NCBI RefSeq assembly: GCF_000330885.1
Contig: NC_020062.1
Location: forward strand, 194,374-258,373
Source of the DNA: Rhizobium tropici CIAT 899
GTDB lineage: Bacteria; Pseudomonadota; Alphaproteobacteria; Rhizobiales; Rhizobiaceae
Direction: 5' to 3'
DNA length: 64,000 nucleotides
Shown: in pieces, positions 1-9,528 of the stretch
How the letters are laid out: each line of letters starts with the position of its first letter
Position numbering within the stretch: position 1 is the first letter of the stretch
Translations under genes and position numbers: made by a program
The notes under the pieces: generated by a model
What the model saw: the letters and a program-made list of their open reading frames with translations, nothing else
What the model was told of the DNA's origin: nothing
Databases searched by the model: none

Positions 1-411
1 GTTCAAAAATTCAACGAGTTTTTTGCTCGCTGTCGCATCTGTCCGTGCAATAGAAAAAGCAATTTCGGTCTGCGCCTTCAAGGCACGCCCGCACACAGCA
101 TTGTCGATCGCGGCCCTTGTAGGAAAAAAGCGGTACACGTTCGCCCGACTTGCCCCCAGGTCCGACGCGATATCGGCAACCGTTGTCTTGCGGTAACCGA
201 TACGGCGAATGTGTTTTTCCGCAATATCCAGGATCCGGTTACGTGCTTGCTCTAAAATTGCGTCACGGGAATCTGGGGAATGAGCCCCCCGTTCCTCAGA
301 TTCCGGTTCCTGTCGATCGGACGCCCAATAAGCGTCCGACACCGTCGATGCTGAATCCTTCGTTTTCTCCTTCGGGCTAGAAGCGGCCACGTCAGTACAT
401 ATCCGAAACAT
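1..411 (-). CDS. TetR/AcrR-family regulator, C-terminus beyond window
   Basis: The frame is open from an ATG at 411 to the left edge (137 codons visible), so the ligand-binding C-terminus is missing. After a polar N-terminal extension of about 55 residues it shows a typical TetR helix-turn-helix: an ILDIAEKHIRRIGYRKTT stretch, then VADIASDLGASRANVYRFF. The start lies 5 bases downstream of the stop of the RND pump gene on the same strand, so it is probably the third gene of that operon. A start closer to the helix-turn-helix cannot be excluded because the first 55 residues are unlike the family. It presumably regulates the efflux operon or a neighbouring gene outside the window; that is inference. 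Confidence 0.8.
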   Translation of the reverse strand, partial: MFRICTDVAASSPKEKTKDSASTVSDAYWASDRQEPESEERGAHSPDSRDAILEQARNRILDIAEKHIRRIGYRKTTVADIASDLGASRANVYRFFPTRAAIDNAVCGRALKAQTEIAFSIARTDATASKKLVEFLN

Positions 412-415
412 GGCG

Positions 416-3400
416 TCACTCCGCAGCCATAGCGGGTTGCAGTTCGGGAGCCTTTTGCTCCGTATGATGTGTTGTTCCTTCAGTCGGCTTGATGCGGAAC
501 CAGGTGGCATAGAGAGCAGGAAGGAAGAGCAGGATCATCACGGTCCCGACCGCCGTACCGCCGATCAGCGTGTAGGCCATCGAGCCCCAGAATACCGAAT
601 GGGTGAGAGGAATGAAGGCAAGGACGGCCGCGAGCGCCGTCAGCATGACCGGACGTGTCCGCTGCACCGTGGCTTCGATGACGGCGTGATAGTCGTCCAG
701 ACCGGCTGCCTGGTTTTCCTTGATCTGTTCAGTGAGGATCAAGGTGTTGCGCATCAGGATTCCCGCCAGACCGATCAGTCCGAGAATGGCATTGAAGCCG
801 AACGGCTGATGGAAGAGGAGCAGCACCGGAACCACGCCCGCAAGGCCGAGCGGTCCCGTCAGCATGACCATGGTCATGGTCGACAGACTGCGGACCTGCA
901 AGACGATGACGATCAGCATAGCGGCAATCATCGCCGGGAAGATCTGGACAAGGGCGACATTGGCCTTCAAGGATTCCTCGATGTTTCCTCCCATCTCGAT
1001 ACGATATCCGGCTGGAAGCGACGCGATCAGCGGCTGAAGCGCCTTCAGAATCTGCTGCGAAACTTCCGGGGGCTGCGTTGCCTCGTTGATGTCGGAGCGG
1101 ACGGTAATGACAGGCGTTCGATCGCGTCTTTTCAGGATCGGTTCTTCAAACCGGATTTCCGAGTGGCCGATCTGGTCGAGCGGAACCTGCCGGCCATCGC
1201 GGCTCATCAGCGAGAAGTCCGCGAGTCTTGAGGGATCGAGGCGGTTTTCGCCGGCGCTACGGGCGATGACAGGCACGGTGCGAATGTTCTCGCGAACCTG
1301 CGTGATCGGAATGCCGCTCAGCAATAATTGCATCTGCTGGGCTGCTTCCGCCGGCGAAAGACCGATGAGGCTCAGCCGATCCTGGTCTGGGACAAAGCGC
1401 AGCACCGGTGTGCGGTTGCCCCAGTCGCGGTTTGCCTGGCGGACATCCGGCACGGTCTTCATAATTTCCAAAGCCTTTTCGGAAATCTGGTACAGCTGCT
1501 TGGCATCAGGACCCATGATGCGGAACTCGACCGGGAACGGCGTGTAGGGACCGAAGACGAGCTGCGTAACACGGACATAGGCTTCGGGAGCGAGTCCGTC
1601 CGAGACGGCCTCGCGGAGGCGACGCTTCAGGATTTCACGTGTCTCGGCGTCAGGCGTCAGCACGACGATTTTGGCAAAGGACGGATCCGGCAATTCCGGC
1701 GCCATGGCGAAGAAGAAGCGAGGAGCGCCCTGCCCCACATAGCTCGTGACCGTCTTTGCCTCGGGCTGCTTCTGCAGCCATCCTTCGAGCTTCTCGACTG
1801 TCGCCGTCGTCGTCTCGATGCTGGTGCCCTCGGGCAAGCGGACCTCGACCAATACTTCGGGGCGGTCCGACGTCGGGAAGAATTGCTGCTTGACGGCTCC
1901 CATGCCAACGACGGAGATCCCCATGACGATGGCGACCACCGCGCATGTGACGAACTTGTGCCGCACGACAAACTCGATCATCCCCCGAAGGCGGCGATAA
2001 TTCGGCGTGTCGTAGATGGCGTGATGGCCGCCTTCGACCGGCTTGATCGCCGGCAGCATCTTGACGCCAAGATAGGGCGTGAAGACCACGGCGACGATCC
2101 AGGATACGATAAGGGCAAAGCCCACCACCCAGAAGATGTTGCCGGCATATTCGCCGGCGGTCGAACGGGCAAAGCCGACCGGCATCAGGCCGATGATGGT
2201 CACCAGCGTTCCGGATAGCATGGGGGCCGCCGTATGGCTCCACGCATAGGCGGCGGCCTTGATGCGATCCATCCCCTCTTCCATCTTCACCACCATCACC
2301 TCGATGGCGATAATGGCATCGTCGACCAGAAGGCCGAGCGCCAGGATGAGCGCGCCGAGCGTGATGCGGTCGAAGAACCGGCCAGTCTCCAGCATGATGA
2401 GGAAGACGACGGCGAGCGTGAGGGGCACGGCAAGGGCAACGACGATGCCGACGCGCCAACCGAGGCTGATGAGGCTTACGAACAGCACGACACCGAGCGC
2501 CATGGCGAATTTCAGCATGAACTCGCCGACGGCTTCCTGAATGTTGACGGCCTGATCGCTGACCTTGGCGAGCGTCATGCCGAGCGGCAAGGTTTGTGCG
2601 ATCGCACCGGATCTTTCTTCCAAAGCCCTGCCGAGTTCCAGCCCGTTCCAGCCCTGCTGCATGACGACACCAAGCATGATCGCAGGCTCGCCGTCATGGC
2701 GAATGAGGTAGGTGGCCGGATCTTCATAACCGCGCCGCACTTCGGCAAAATCAGAGAGCTTCATCGTGCGTCCGGCTGCAACGATCGGCGTGTCGGCGAT
2801 CGCCTGGCTATTGTTATAGGCACCATCGAAGCGAATGAAGACCTGCGGACCGCGTGTATCGATCGAGCCTGCCGGCGTCACGGTGTTTTGGCGCTGCAGG
2901 GCGGCCGCGATGTCCTGCGCCGAGATTCCAAGCGTGGCCAGCTTGGCATAGGAGAATTCGACAAAGATCTGTTCAGGCCGTTCTCCGAGGATGTTGATCT
3001 TCTTGACACCAGGCACATGCAGAAGGTCCTGGCGGATCACCTCGGCCTGACGCACGAGGTCGCGCATCGGCATGCCCTTGGCCTTCAGCGCATACAGACC
3101 GAAGCTGACGTCGGAATACTCGTCGTTGACAAAGGGACCAAGAACGCCCTGGGGCAGGTTTCGCGCCTCGTCTCCAAGCTTCTTTCGGGCTTGATAGAAC
3201 TCCTCTTCGACTGCCGTGGGTGGCGTGCTGTCCTTCAGCGTAACGGTCAGAAAGGCGTATCCCGGCCGCGTGATCGTCTCGACGCGGTCGTACCAGGTGA
3301 GCTCCTGGAGGCGCTTCTCGAGAGGCTCGGCGACAAGATCCTGCATTTCGCGCGCCGTCGCACCCGGCCATACGGCCGTCACGGTCAAGGTCTTGATCGT

Positions 3401-3526
3401 GAATGAGGGATCTTCTGCTCGTCCGAGCTTGGCGAAGGCATAAACGCCGGCAGCGGCAAGCAAGACGATGAAGAATAGAGTAACGGCTCTCTCGCGAACG
3501 GCGAGCGCAGATAGATTGAAGCTCAT
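416..3526 (-). CDS. RND-family efflux pump, inner-membrane permease
   Basis: This 1036-residue protein has the length and layout of AcrB-type hydrophobe/amphiphile efflux transporters. It has an N-terminal transmembrane helix (about residues 12-32), a large periplasmic loop, a helix bundle around residues 335-480, a second periplasmic loop and a C-terminal bundle around 855-1010. The GLLVDDAIIAIE motif near residue 400 carries the paired Asp residues of the TM4 proton relay. It should work as a proton-driven trimer with the adaptor encoded upstream and a TolC-like channel, which is not encoded here. Its start overlaps the adaptor stop by 4 bases, so the two are translationally coupled. The substrate cannot be predicted. 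Confidence 0.93.
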   Translation of the reverse strand: MSFNLSALAVRERAVTLFFIVLLAAAGVYAFAKLGRAEDPSFTIKTLTVTAVWPGATAREMQDLVAEPLEKRLQELTWYDRVETITRPGYAFLTVTLKDSTPPTAVEEEFYQARKKLGDEARNLPQGVLGPFVNDEYSDVSFGLYALKAKGMPMRDLVRQAEVIRQDLLHVPGVKKINILGERPEQIFVEFSYAKLATLGISAQDIAAALQRQNTVTPAGSIDTRGPQVFIRFDGAYNNSQAIADTPIVAAGRTMKLSDFAEVRRGYEDPATYLIRHDGEPAIMLGVVMQQGWNGLELGRALEERSGAIAQTLPLGMTLAKVSDQAVNIQEAVGEFMLKFAMALGVVLFVSLISLGWRVGIVVALAVPLTLAVVFLIMLETGRFFDRITLGALILALGLLVDDAIIAIEVMVVKMEEGMDRIKAAAYAWSHTAAPMLSGTLVTIIGLMPVGFARSTAGEYAGNIFWVVGFALIVSWIVAVVFTPYLGVKMLPAIKPVEGGHHAIYDTPNYRRLRGMIEFVVRHKFVTCAVVAIVMGISVVGMGAVKQQFFPTSDRPEVLVEVRLPEGTSIETTTATVEKLEGWLQKQPEAKTVTSYVGQGAPRFFFAMAPELPDPSFAKIVVLTPDAETREILKRRLREAVSDGLAPEAYVRVTQLVFGPYTPFPVEFRIMGPDAKQLYQISEKALEIMKTVPDVRQANRDWGNRTPVLRFVPDQDRLSLIGLSPAEAAQQMQLLLSGIPITQVRENIRTVPVIARSAGENRLDPSRLADFSLMSRDGRQVPLDQIGHSEIRFEEPILKRRDRTPVITVRSDINEATQPPEVSQQILKALQPLIASLPAGYRIEMGGNIEESLKANVALVQIFPAMIAAMLIVIVLQVRSLSTMTMVMLTGPLGLAGVVPVLLLFHQPFGFNAILGLIGLAGILMRNTLILTEQIKENQAAGLDDYHAVIEATVQRTRPVMLTALAAVLAFIPLTHSVFWGSMAYTLIGGTAVGTVMILLFLPALYATWFRIKPTEGTTHHTEQKAPELQPAMAAE

Positions 3527-4638
3527 TGGTTGGCGGCCTCTGCTTGTTCCGTACGGACGCTCGCACCGTCCTGAAGGAGATGCGCTCCGAGAGCGACGAT
3601 CGGCTCGCCTGCCTTGAGGCTGGAAACCACCGCGACCTCCTCACCCATCTTCTCTACCTTCACTTGCCGGAAGTGCACGGTCGATGTTTTTTGGTCAAAG
3701 ACCCAGACGCCAGTTCGGCTGCCGTCGTCAAAAACAGCACCAACCGGCACCGCCGCATGCGCCTTGCCGGTATCGCTGGAAATTTTGATCGTCACCGTCG
3801 CGCCGAGCGGAGCCGAGGCTGCTGCGCCATCCAGGACCCAGCGTGCTTCATAGGTGCGGGTTTGAGGATCGGCGGCATCCGAGATCTGCCGAAGCCGCGC
3901 CTTGTCTTGGCGGCTTTCGTTGCCGTAGATGCTGGCTTCGGCTAGGTCCCCGATCTGGGGCCGAATGGATTCCGGAAGCCAGACCACAGCCTCGCGAGGC
4001 CCGGCCTGGGCGAGCCGGATGACCGTCTGTCCAGCCGTCACCACTTGCCCCGGCTCTCCCAGCGTTTCGACGACGGTGCCATCGGTATCGGCGATCAGCA
4101 GTGAATAAGTTGCCGCGTTTTCGGCGACGCTTGCATCGGCCTGCGCGGCGGCAAGTTGTGCAGTTGCGGTGTCCAGTGCTGCCTTTGCCTGCTCGTAACG
4201 CTGAGGAGACGCGGCCGCCAATCCGTTTTTCACCAAGGCGGCGTAGCGTCTCTCGTCCGCTTGCGCCTGGGTGAGGACGGCTTGAGCCGAAGCGACCGCG
4301 TTGCGTTTTGCGGCAAGGGCCAGGCGCAGGTCGGTCTCGTCGATGCGCATCAGAGGCTGACCGGCCTTCACCTGCTGACCGACGTCAACATAGCGCTCCA
4401 TGATCTTGCCGGGCACCCGGAATCCCAGGTTGCTTTGCACCCGAGCGGCGATCGTGCCGGTGAAGGTGCGTATCATTGTGTCCGGCCTCTTTGCATCCAC
4501 CAAACTGACGAGTGGCGGCGCAACGCGGGGGTCCGCGGCTTGCGCCTTTCCTTCCGAGGATTCGGCAAGGAAAACGAACGCCGTGGTTCCAGCGGCCGCC
4601 AATATGCCGATGGAGGCGAAGACGATTTTGCGATTCAT
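3523..4638 (-). CDS. RND efflux periplasmic adaptor (membrane fusion protein)
   Basis: The 371-residue protein has an N-terminal membrane anchor or signal (residues 5-25), a lipoyl-like barrel (IMERYVDVGQQVKAGQPLMRID), a helical hairpin rich in Ala/Gln (about 105-165), and a return lipoyl strand (GTVVETLGEPGQVVTAGQTV). This is the HlyD/AcrA order. It bridges the RND pump to an outer-membrane channel. It is the first gene of the operon; its ATG is 99 bases from the start of the divergent TetR gene, and a TTAGAT/ATCTAA palindrome lies between them. Confidence 0.92.
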   Translation of the reverse strand: MNRKIVFASIGILAAAGTTAFVFLAESSEGKAQAADPRVAPPLVSLVDAKRPDTMIRTFTGTIAARVQSNLGFRVPGKIMERYVDVGQQVKAGQPLMRIDETDLRLALAAKRNAVASAQAVLTQAQADERRYAALVKNGLAAASPQRYEQAKAALDTATAQLAAAQADASVAENAATYSLLIADTDGTVVETLGEPGQVVTAGQTVIRLAQAGPREAVVWLPESIRPQIGDLAEASIYGNESRQDKARLRQISDAADPQTRTYEARWVLDGAAASAPLGATVTIKISSDTGKAHAAVPVGAVFDDGSRTGVWVFDQKTSTVHFRQVKVEKMGEEVAVVSSLKAGEPIVALGAHLLQDGASVRTEQAEAANQ

Positions 4639-4674
4639 GTCATTTGACCCTTGTTGACGGGCGCAACGGTTAAT

Positions 4675-4690
4675 TTAGATTGCGATCTAA
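4675..4690. promoter_or_regulatory. Palindrome TTAGAT-N4-ATCTAA, likely TetR operator
   Basis: The sequence TTAGATTGCGATCTAA sits between the divergent efflux operon and TetR gene. A further ATCTAA half-site lies at 4720-4725, and TAGAT occurs at 4705-4709. Spaced 6-base half-sites in a divergent intergenic region are the usual layout for TetR autoregulation. That the adjacent TetR protein binds it is inference. Confidence 0.6.
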
Positions 4691-4737
4691 CTCTAAGTGT
4701 GTTATAGATGTCAAGTGAAATCTAAATGGAGATCGAT

Positions 4738-5325
4738 ATGAGAGTCAGTCGGGCTCAGGCAGAGGCAAATCGCGAAGCGGTCATCAACGCGGCAAGCCGG
4801 CTCTTTCGGGAGCATGGATTCGATGGGATCGGGCTGAAGGATCTCATGAAGGGTGCCGGTCTTACCCAAGGCGCGTTCTACAAACAATTCGCATCGAAGG
4901 ACGATCTTGCCGCCCTTGCATCAAGGCGCGCGCTGGAAAGCGCCACAAGAAGATGGTCGAGCGCGGCCGCAGACGCCTCCGATCCCTTGGAAGCCGTCAT
5001 GGCATTCTATCTCTCCAAGGATCACAAAGGAGAGAAGGCGGAGGGTTGCCCCTTGGTGGCGCTAGGAGCGGACGCAGCTCGGCAGAGCAGAGAGGTCAGG
5101 CGCCCGTTTGAGGATGGCATTCGAGCTCACTTCGAGGTGTTGGATGAACTGATGGGTGATGCCAGCAGCGCAAGACCGAGCGACAAGGCGATGGCGATAC
5201 TGTCTCTGATGGTCGGTGCCGTCACGCTTTCCCGCATCATCGAGGACGAGAAGCTGTCGCAGGGTGTGCTTGACGCAGCCTCAGGTGAAGTCAGGCGCAT
5301 TGCGCGCCGTGATAGTGCTGCCTGA
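4738..5325 (+). CDS. TetR/AcrR-family repressor of the efflux operon
   Basis: This 195-residue protein has an N-terminal helix-turn-helix (GLKDLMKGAGLTQGAFYKQF, about residues 35-55) and a C-terminal ligand domain resembling the AcrR-like group (EGCPLVALGADAARQSREVR). I chose the ATG at 4738 over an in-frame ATG at 4726 because GGAG at 4728-4731 gives a ribosome binding site only for the later start. It is divergent from the adaptor gene and presumably represses both genes through the TTAGAT palindrome between them. Confidence 0.88.
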   Translation: MRVSRAQAEANREAVINAASRLFREHGFDGIGLKDLMKGAGLTQGAFYKQFASKDDLAALASRRALESATRRWSSAAADASDPLEAVMAFYLSKDHKGEKAEGCPLVALGADAARQSREVRRPFEDGIRAHFEVLDELMGDASSARPSDKAMAILSLMVGAVTLSRIIEDEKLSQGVLDAASGEVRRIARRDSAA

Positions 5326-5498
5326 AGGATTTAGTCTGTTTCAACGATCTGGCGCAGATATGGGCCGAAACTTTAGCTGCCGTTCGTGTCGGATGAGAGC
5401 GTCTTAGGTCTTGAGTAAGCTGCATGTTTTGAGAACGGGCCTTGACGCATTGTGAGTCGAGGTACCGATGGCGTGCCAATAAGACAGGTGGAAAGCAG

Positions 5499-6797
5499 AT
5501 GCGTCGCATTGTTGTCACGGGGATGGGAGCTGTCAGTCCCCTTGGAGCAAACGTTGATATTTCCTGGTCGCGCCTTCTCGCGGGCAAAAGCGGCATTCGT
5601 CGACTGGGTGACGATGTGGTCGGGGATCTGCCTTCGAAAGTCGGAGGCGTGATCCCCTCTCTCGCCGAAGACCCCGAGGGAGGGTTCGATCCGGATACGA
5701 TCATGCCGCCAAAGGATCAACGCAAGGTCGACCGCTTCATCATCTTCGCGCTGGCAGCCGCGGAAGAGGCGCTGGCGCAAGCGAACTGGAGGCCGTCGTC
5801 GAATGAGGACCGCCTGCGCACCGCGACAATCATCGCCTCCGGGATCGGCGGCTTTCCGGCCATAACCGAGGCCGTCCGCACTGTCGATCAACGTGGTGTG
5901 CGCCGCCTCTCGCCCTTCACCATTCCGTCGTTCCTGGTCAATCTCGCGGCCGGGCAAGTCTCAATCCGCCACGGCTTCAAGGGCCCCCTTGGCGCGCCCG
6001 TGACGGCATGCGCCGCCGGCGTTCAGGCCATCGGCGATGCCGCCAGGCTTATTCGATCCAATGAAGCCGACATTGCGATATGCGGCGGAACGGAAGCCTG
6101 CATGAACGTCGTCAGTCTTGGCGGTTTCGCCGCGGCAAGATCACTGTCGACCGGTTTCAACGAAACGCCGAGCAAGGCGTCACGTCCCTTCGACGCGTCG
6201 CGTGACGGCTTCGTCATGGGCGAAGGGGCAGGCATACTCGTCATCGAAGCACTGAGTCACGCTCTTGCTCGCGGTGCCGCCCCGATTGCCGAACTCGTCG
6301 GATACGGGACGACGGCCGACGCACACCACATCACCTCCGGTCCCGAAGATGGAAGCGGAGCGCGCAGAGCGATGGAGCTTGCCATTGCGCAAGCTGGCGT
6401 GGCCCCTCATGAAGTAGGTCATCTGAACGCGCATGCCACCTCGACACCGGTGGGCGATCTCGGAGAAATCAGAGCTATCAAGAGCCTATTTGGCAACGGA
6501 AAATCTGTCGCGGTGAGTGGAACGAAGTCGGCAACAGGACACTTGCTCGGTGCGGCCGGAGGGCTGGAAGCCATTTTCACGATCTTGGCGCTCAAGAACC
6601 AGGTCGCACCACCGACCCTGAACTTGAATATACCGGATCCGGAAGCGAACGGAATCGATTTCGTCGCAAATGAAGCCCGCCATGTGGACACCGAATACGC
6701 GATATCCAACGGCTTCGGTTTTGGCGGCGTCAATGCCAGCGCACTTTTTCGACGCTGGCCGACGCAAAGCGGCCGTCGGACATCCTCCATCGGCTGA
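5499..6797 (+). CDS. fabF: Beta-ketoacyl-ACP synthase II
   Basis: The 432-residue protein is a full-length condensing enzyme of the FabF type: malonyl-ACP plus acyl-ACP gives a beta-ketoacyl-ACP chain lengthened by two carbons. The catalytic Cys is at 171 (ACAAGVQ), His at 312 (NAHATSTPVGD), Lys at 343 and His at 348 (KSATGHLLGAAGG). The ATG at 5499 follows AGGTGG; an upstream in-frame ATG at 5442 would add 19 residues before the conserved RRIVVTGMG start and is less likely. No acyl carrier protein or other fatty-acid gene lies beside it, so it is probably an extra copy serving a specialised acyl chain. The specific role is unknown. Confidence 0.9.
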   Translation: MRRIVVTGMGAVSPLGANVDISWSRLLAGKSGIRRLGDDVVGDLPSKVGGVIPSLAEDPEGGFDPDTIMPPKDQRKVDRFIIFALAAAEEALAQANWRPSSNEDRLRTATIIASGIGGFPAITEAVRTVDQRGVRRLSPFTIPSFLVNLAAGQVSIRHGFKGPLGAPVTACAAGVQAIGDAARLIRSNEADIAICGGTEACMNVVSLGGFAAARSLSTGFNETPSKASRPFDASRDGFVMGEGAGILVIEALSHALARGAAPIAELVGYGTTADAHHITSGPEDGSGARRAMELAIAQAGVAPHEVGHLNAHATSTPVGDLGEIRAIKSLFGNGKSVAVSGTKSATGHLLGAAGGLEAIFTILALKNQVAPPTLNLNIPDPEANGIDFVANEARHVDTEYAISNGFGFGGVNASALFRRWPTQSGRRTSSIG

Positions 6798-6841
6798 TGG
6801 TTCATCACCACCTTCGCAGCATCATGAAACCTTTATCCCAG

Positions 6842-8149
6842 CTATGAAAAGCTAACCCAGGCCGGTCGGGCGATACCCAAATGATCGCGTAATGTCGCGC
6901 CCTCGTAATCGCGACGGAAGAGGCCTCTTTCCTGCAGGATCGGTACGACGTCGTTGGCAAAATCCTCGAGGCCACCCGGGAAGAAGGGCGGCATGACGTT
7001 GAAACCGTCCGCCGCGCCGTTTTCGAACCATTGTTGCATGCGATCGGCGATTTCTTCGGCCGTTCCGAGCACGATATGATGGCCGCGGCCGGCGGCGACG
7101 CGCAGGGCAAGCTCGCGGATCGTCAGCTTTTCGCGACGGGCAAGCTCGGTCAAAAGCTCGGCGCGGCTGCGCAGCTGGTCGGAAATCGGCAGGTCGGGCA
7201 GCGGACCGTCGAGATCGTAATCGGCAAGGCTATGGCCGAGACGCTCTTCCAGAAGCGGCATCGCACTCTTGATGTCGGTCCAGCGGTTCAGCAGGTCCAG
7301 CTTCTCGCGCGCCTCAGCAACCGTTCTGCCGATAACGGGCAGGAAACCCGGCATGACGGCGACGTCGTCCGGGCTGCGCCCGAACCCGGCGACCTTGCTT
7401 TTCAGGCTCTTATAGAAGGCCTGCGCCTCGTCGAGGCTCTGCTGCGCGGTAAAGACGATATCGGCGGTGCGGGCGGCCAGATCCTGACCCGGACCGGAGG
7501 AGCCGGCCTGGATCAGCACGGGATGGCCCTGCGGCGGGCGTGGAATATTTAGGGGACCCTTGACGGAATAATATTTGCCGGCGTGATCGAGCACCCGCAC
7601 CTTGGCGGGATCGGCATAGACGCCGCTCTCCTTGTCCTTCGGAAAGGCATCGTCGGCCCAGCTGTCCCATAAGCCGCGCACCACGTCGACGAACTCTTCC
7701 GCCACCGCATAGCGCTCGTCATGCTCCGGGTGGCTCTTGGAAAAATTGGCGGCCGTGCGGGCATAGGAAGTGGTGACGATGTTCCAGGCCGCGCGTCCAT
7801 GGCTCAGATGGTCGATCGAGGCGAAGGCACGGGCGAGATGATAGGGCTCGCCATAGGTGGTCGACGCCGTGGCGGCGAGACCGATCCTGTCGGTCACCAT
7901 CGCAAGCGAGGCGAGCAGGGTCAGCGGCTCGAAACGGGCAATCATCGAGGGATGCGCGTCGAGACCGCTCGTCAGGCCGTCCGCCAGAAAGAGCATGTCG
8001 AACTTCGCAGCCTCGGCAATCTGGGCCACACGGCGCAGCAGGTCGAAATTCTCGCTGCCGGATTCCGCTTGCGGATGACGCCAGCCGGAGACGTGATGGC
8101 CGGCACCTTGCAGGAAAAGGCCGAGATGGATCTTGCGGGTCTTGCTCAT
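6842..8149 (-). CDS. LLM-class flavin-dependent monooxygenase (NtaA/SnaA/DszA type)
   Basis: This 435-residue protein belongs to the bacterial luciferase-like flavin enzymes. It starts KIHLGLFLQGAGHHVSGWRH and contains the family segments FDMLFLADG, TSYARTAANFS and HPVLIQAGSSGPGQDLAA. Such enzymes use reduced FMN from a separate reductase to oxygenate sulfonates, sulfones, aminopolycarboxylates or amines in the cytoplasm. No flavin reductase is encoded nearby. It is the last gene of a six-gene minus-strand cluster behind an MmgE/PrpD gene (gap 32 bases) and an amino-acid type importer, so the substrate is probably the small molecule that the importer brings in. Confidence 0.88.
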   Translation of the reverse strand: MSKTRKIHLGLFLQGAGHHVSGWRHPQAESGSENFDLLRRVAQIAEAAKFDMLFLADGLTSGLDAHPSMIARFEPLTLLASLAMVTDRIGLAATASTTYGEPYHLARAFASIDHLSHGRAAWNIVTTSYARTAANFSKSHPEHDERYAVAEEFVDVVRGLWDSWADDAFPKDKESGVYADPAKVRVLDHAGKYYSVKGPLNIPRPPQGHPVLIQAGSSGPGQDLAARTADIVFTAQQSLDEAQAFYKSLKSKVAGFGRSPDDVAVMPGFLPVIGRTVAEAREKLDLLNRWTDIKSAMPLLEERLGHSLADYDLDGPLPDLPISDQLRSRAELLTELARREKLTIRELALRVAAGRGHHIVLGTAEEIADRMQQWFENGAADGFNVMPPFFPGGLEDFANDVVPILQERGLFRRDYEGATLRDHLGIARPAWVSFS

Positions 8150-8181
8150 GGGTGCATGCCTTGCGTTTATTGAAACTCGGA

Positions 8182-9528
8182 TCAGCTCAAACTGTTGGAT
8201 AGAAGCTGGATGAGGCGATGAAGGTCGTCCTCGCCGTGCATGGTTCTCACCAGATCGGGAACGGCCGACACGGCCGGATGGTTGCTGGTGGCGTCGCGGA
8301 ATTTTTCGGTGGGATCGCTCAAGCCGGGCAAGCCCTTGAACTCGCGCGTCAGACGGCTTCCGTCCTTGAGCGTTACCTCGGCAATGACGAAGCGCGTTTT
8401 CGGATCGCTGGAAAGACGTGGCGCCGTCTCGTCATGCCGGCGGCGAACGCACCGGGCGACTGCCAGCAGATCCTCTCTCACCGGCGTCTCACCGAAATGG
8501 CCGATCTTCAGAGCGCCGTCGACCAAGGCCGTTGCGAACACATATTCTGCGCTGAAGCGAGCGTCGATGCCGGTCGTCGGATCGGTCACGACCAGTGCCG
8601 CATCACCTCCCGGAGGGAAGGTGATGCCGATCGCCTCGATCTTTTCTGCATTCAAACCCTCCTCGCGAAGCTGAAGGCCGATCATCGCGACCGGGTGGCT
8701 CGCCGTGCAGCAGGGAAAGGCCTTGAGCGTCAGACCGGGTGTTACGATCTGCCAAGGGTCGCCCCAGCCCTCGACGGCTGCCTGTGGCCGCTGCTCGCCG
8801 AAGGCGAAGGCCGAATAAAAGCCGATCGGATTGTCGAGGAAGTCCCTGGCGCCGCCGAAGCCCGCCTTGGCAAGCCTGGCCGAAAGCAGACCCGAGCGCG
8901 CCGCCATGCCGGCATGATAGGGCTTGGCATCATGGCCGAACTGCAGGCGCAGTCCGCTCGAATGCGTGGCGGCCAGCCCCAGCGCCGTGGCGGTATCGGC
9001 CACCGAATAGCCAAGCACGTGGGCAACGGCTGCAGCAGCACCGATCGTGCCGAGCGTTGCCGTTGCATGAAAACCGTTCTCGTAATGGCGCATGCCGAGC
9101 GAGAGGCCGAGGCGCGCCATCGCCTCCAGGCCGACGATGTAGCCGGCGATCAAGCGGTCCGCCGATAGCGGCGTTTCCGACGCCAGCGCCAGCAGGGAAG
9201 GAACGATGACCGTCGTCGGGTGACCGCGTACGCTTGCGTGCACGTCGTCGTAATCGAGCACATGGCCGGCATGGGCATTGACCAGAGCCGCGGTCAGCGC
9301 ATCCGTGCGCCGCCCCTGCCCGATGATAACGGCATCCCCCGGGCCTGTAGGCAACTCTTCCAGCAGGATGCGTGTCGTGCGGTCGGCGGAGCCGCCGAAG
9401 GCGCAGGCCAGCCAATCGATGATCGCCGTGCGGGCTGCAGCAACAGCCGCCTCATCTCGCAGCGGATCGACCGATGTGATGGCTTCGGCAAAGGCAGTCG
9501 TGAGCGGGAAAGCCTTTTCCATCGTCAA
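8182..9528 (-). CDS. MmgE/PrpD-family protein
   Basis: The 448-residue protein matches the MmgE/PrpD family (2-methylcitrate dehydratase, cis-aconitate decarboxylase and relatives). Recognisable segments are IIDWLACAFGGSADR near residue 35, NAHAGHVLDYDD(VH) near 90, and GMRHYENGFHATATLGTIGAAAA near 150-170. The family eliminates water or CO2 from tricarboxylate-like substrates. Its start overlaps the stop of the ATPase gene by 4 bases, so it is translationally coupled to the importer. No other methylcitrate-cycle gene is nearby, so a PrpD role in propionate metabolism is not supported; the substrate is open. Confidence 0.85.
   Translation of the reverse strand: MTMEKAFPLTTAFAEAITSVDPLRDEAAVAAARTAIIDWLACAFGGSADRTTRILLEELPTGPGDAVIIGQGRRTDALTAALVNAHAGHVLDYDDVHASVRGHPTTVIVPSLLALASETPLSADRLIAGYIVGLEAMARLGLSLGMRHYENGFHATATLGTIGAAAAVAHVLGYSVADTATALGLAATHSSGLRLQFGHDAKPYHAGMAARSGLLSARLAKAGFGGARDFLDNPIGFYSAFAFGEQRPQAAVEGWGDPWQIVTPGLTLKAFPCCTASHPVAMIGLQLREEGLNAEKIEAIGITFPPGGDAALVVTDPTTGIDARFSAEYVFATALVDGALKIGHFGETPVREDLLAVARCVRRRHDETAPRLSSDPKTRFVIAEVTLKDGSRLTREFKGLPGLSDPTEKFRDATSNHPAVSAVPDLVRTMHGEDDLHRLIQLLSNSLS

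Noticed and set aside
410..1231. Long plus-strand frames opposite the RND gene
   Set aside because: They are antisense shadows of a clear RND pump gene; their products are Arg/His-rich and match nothing.
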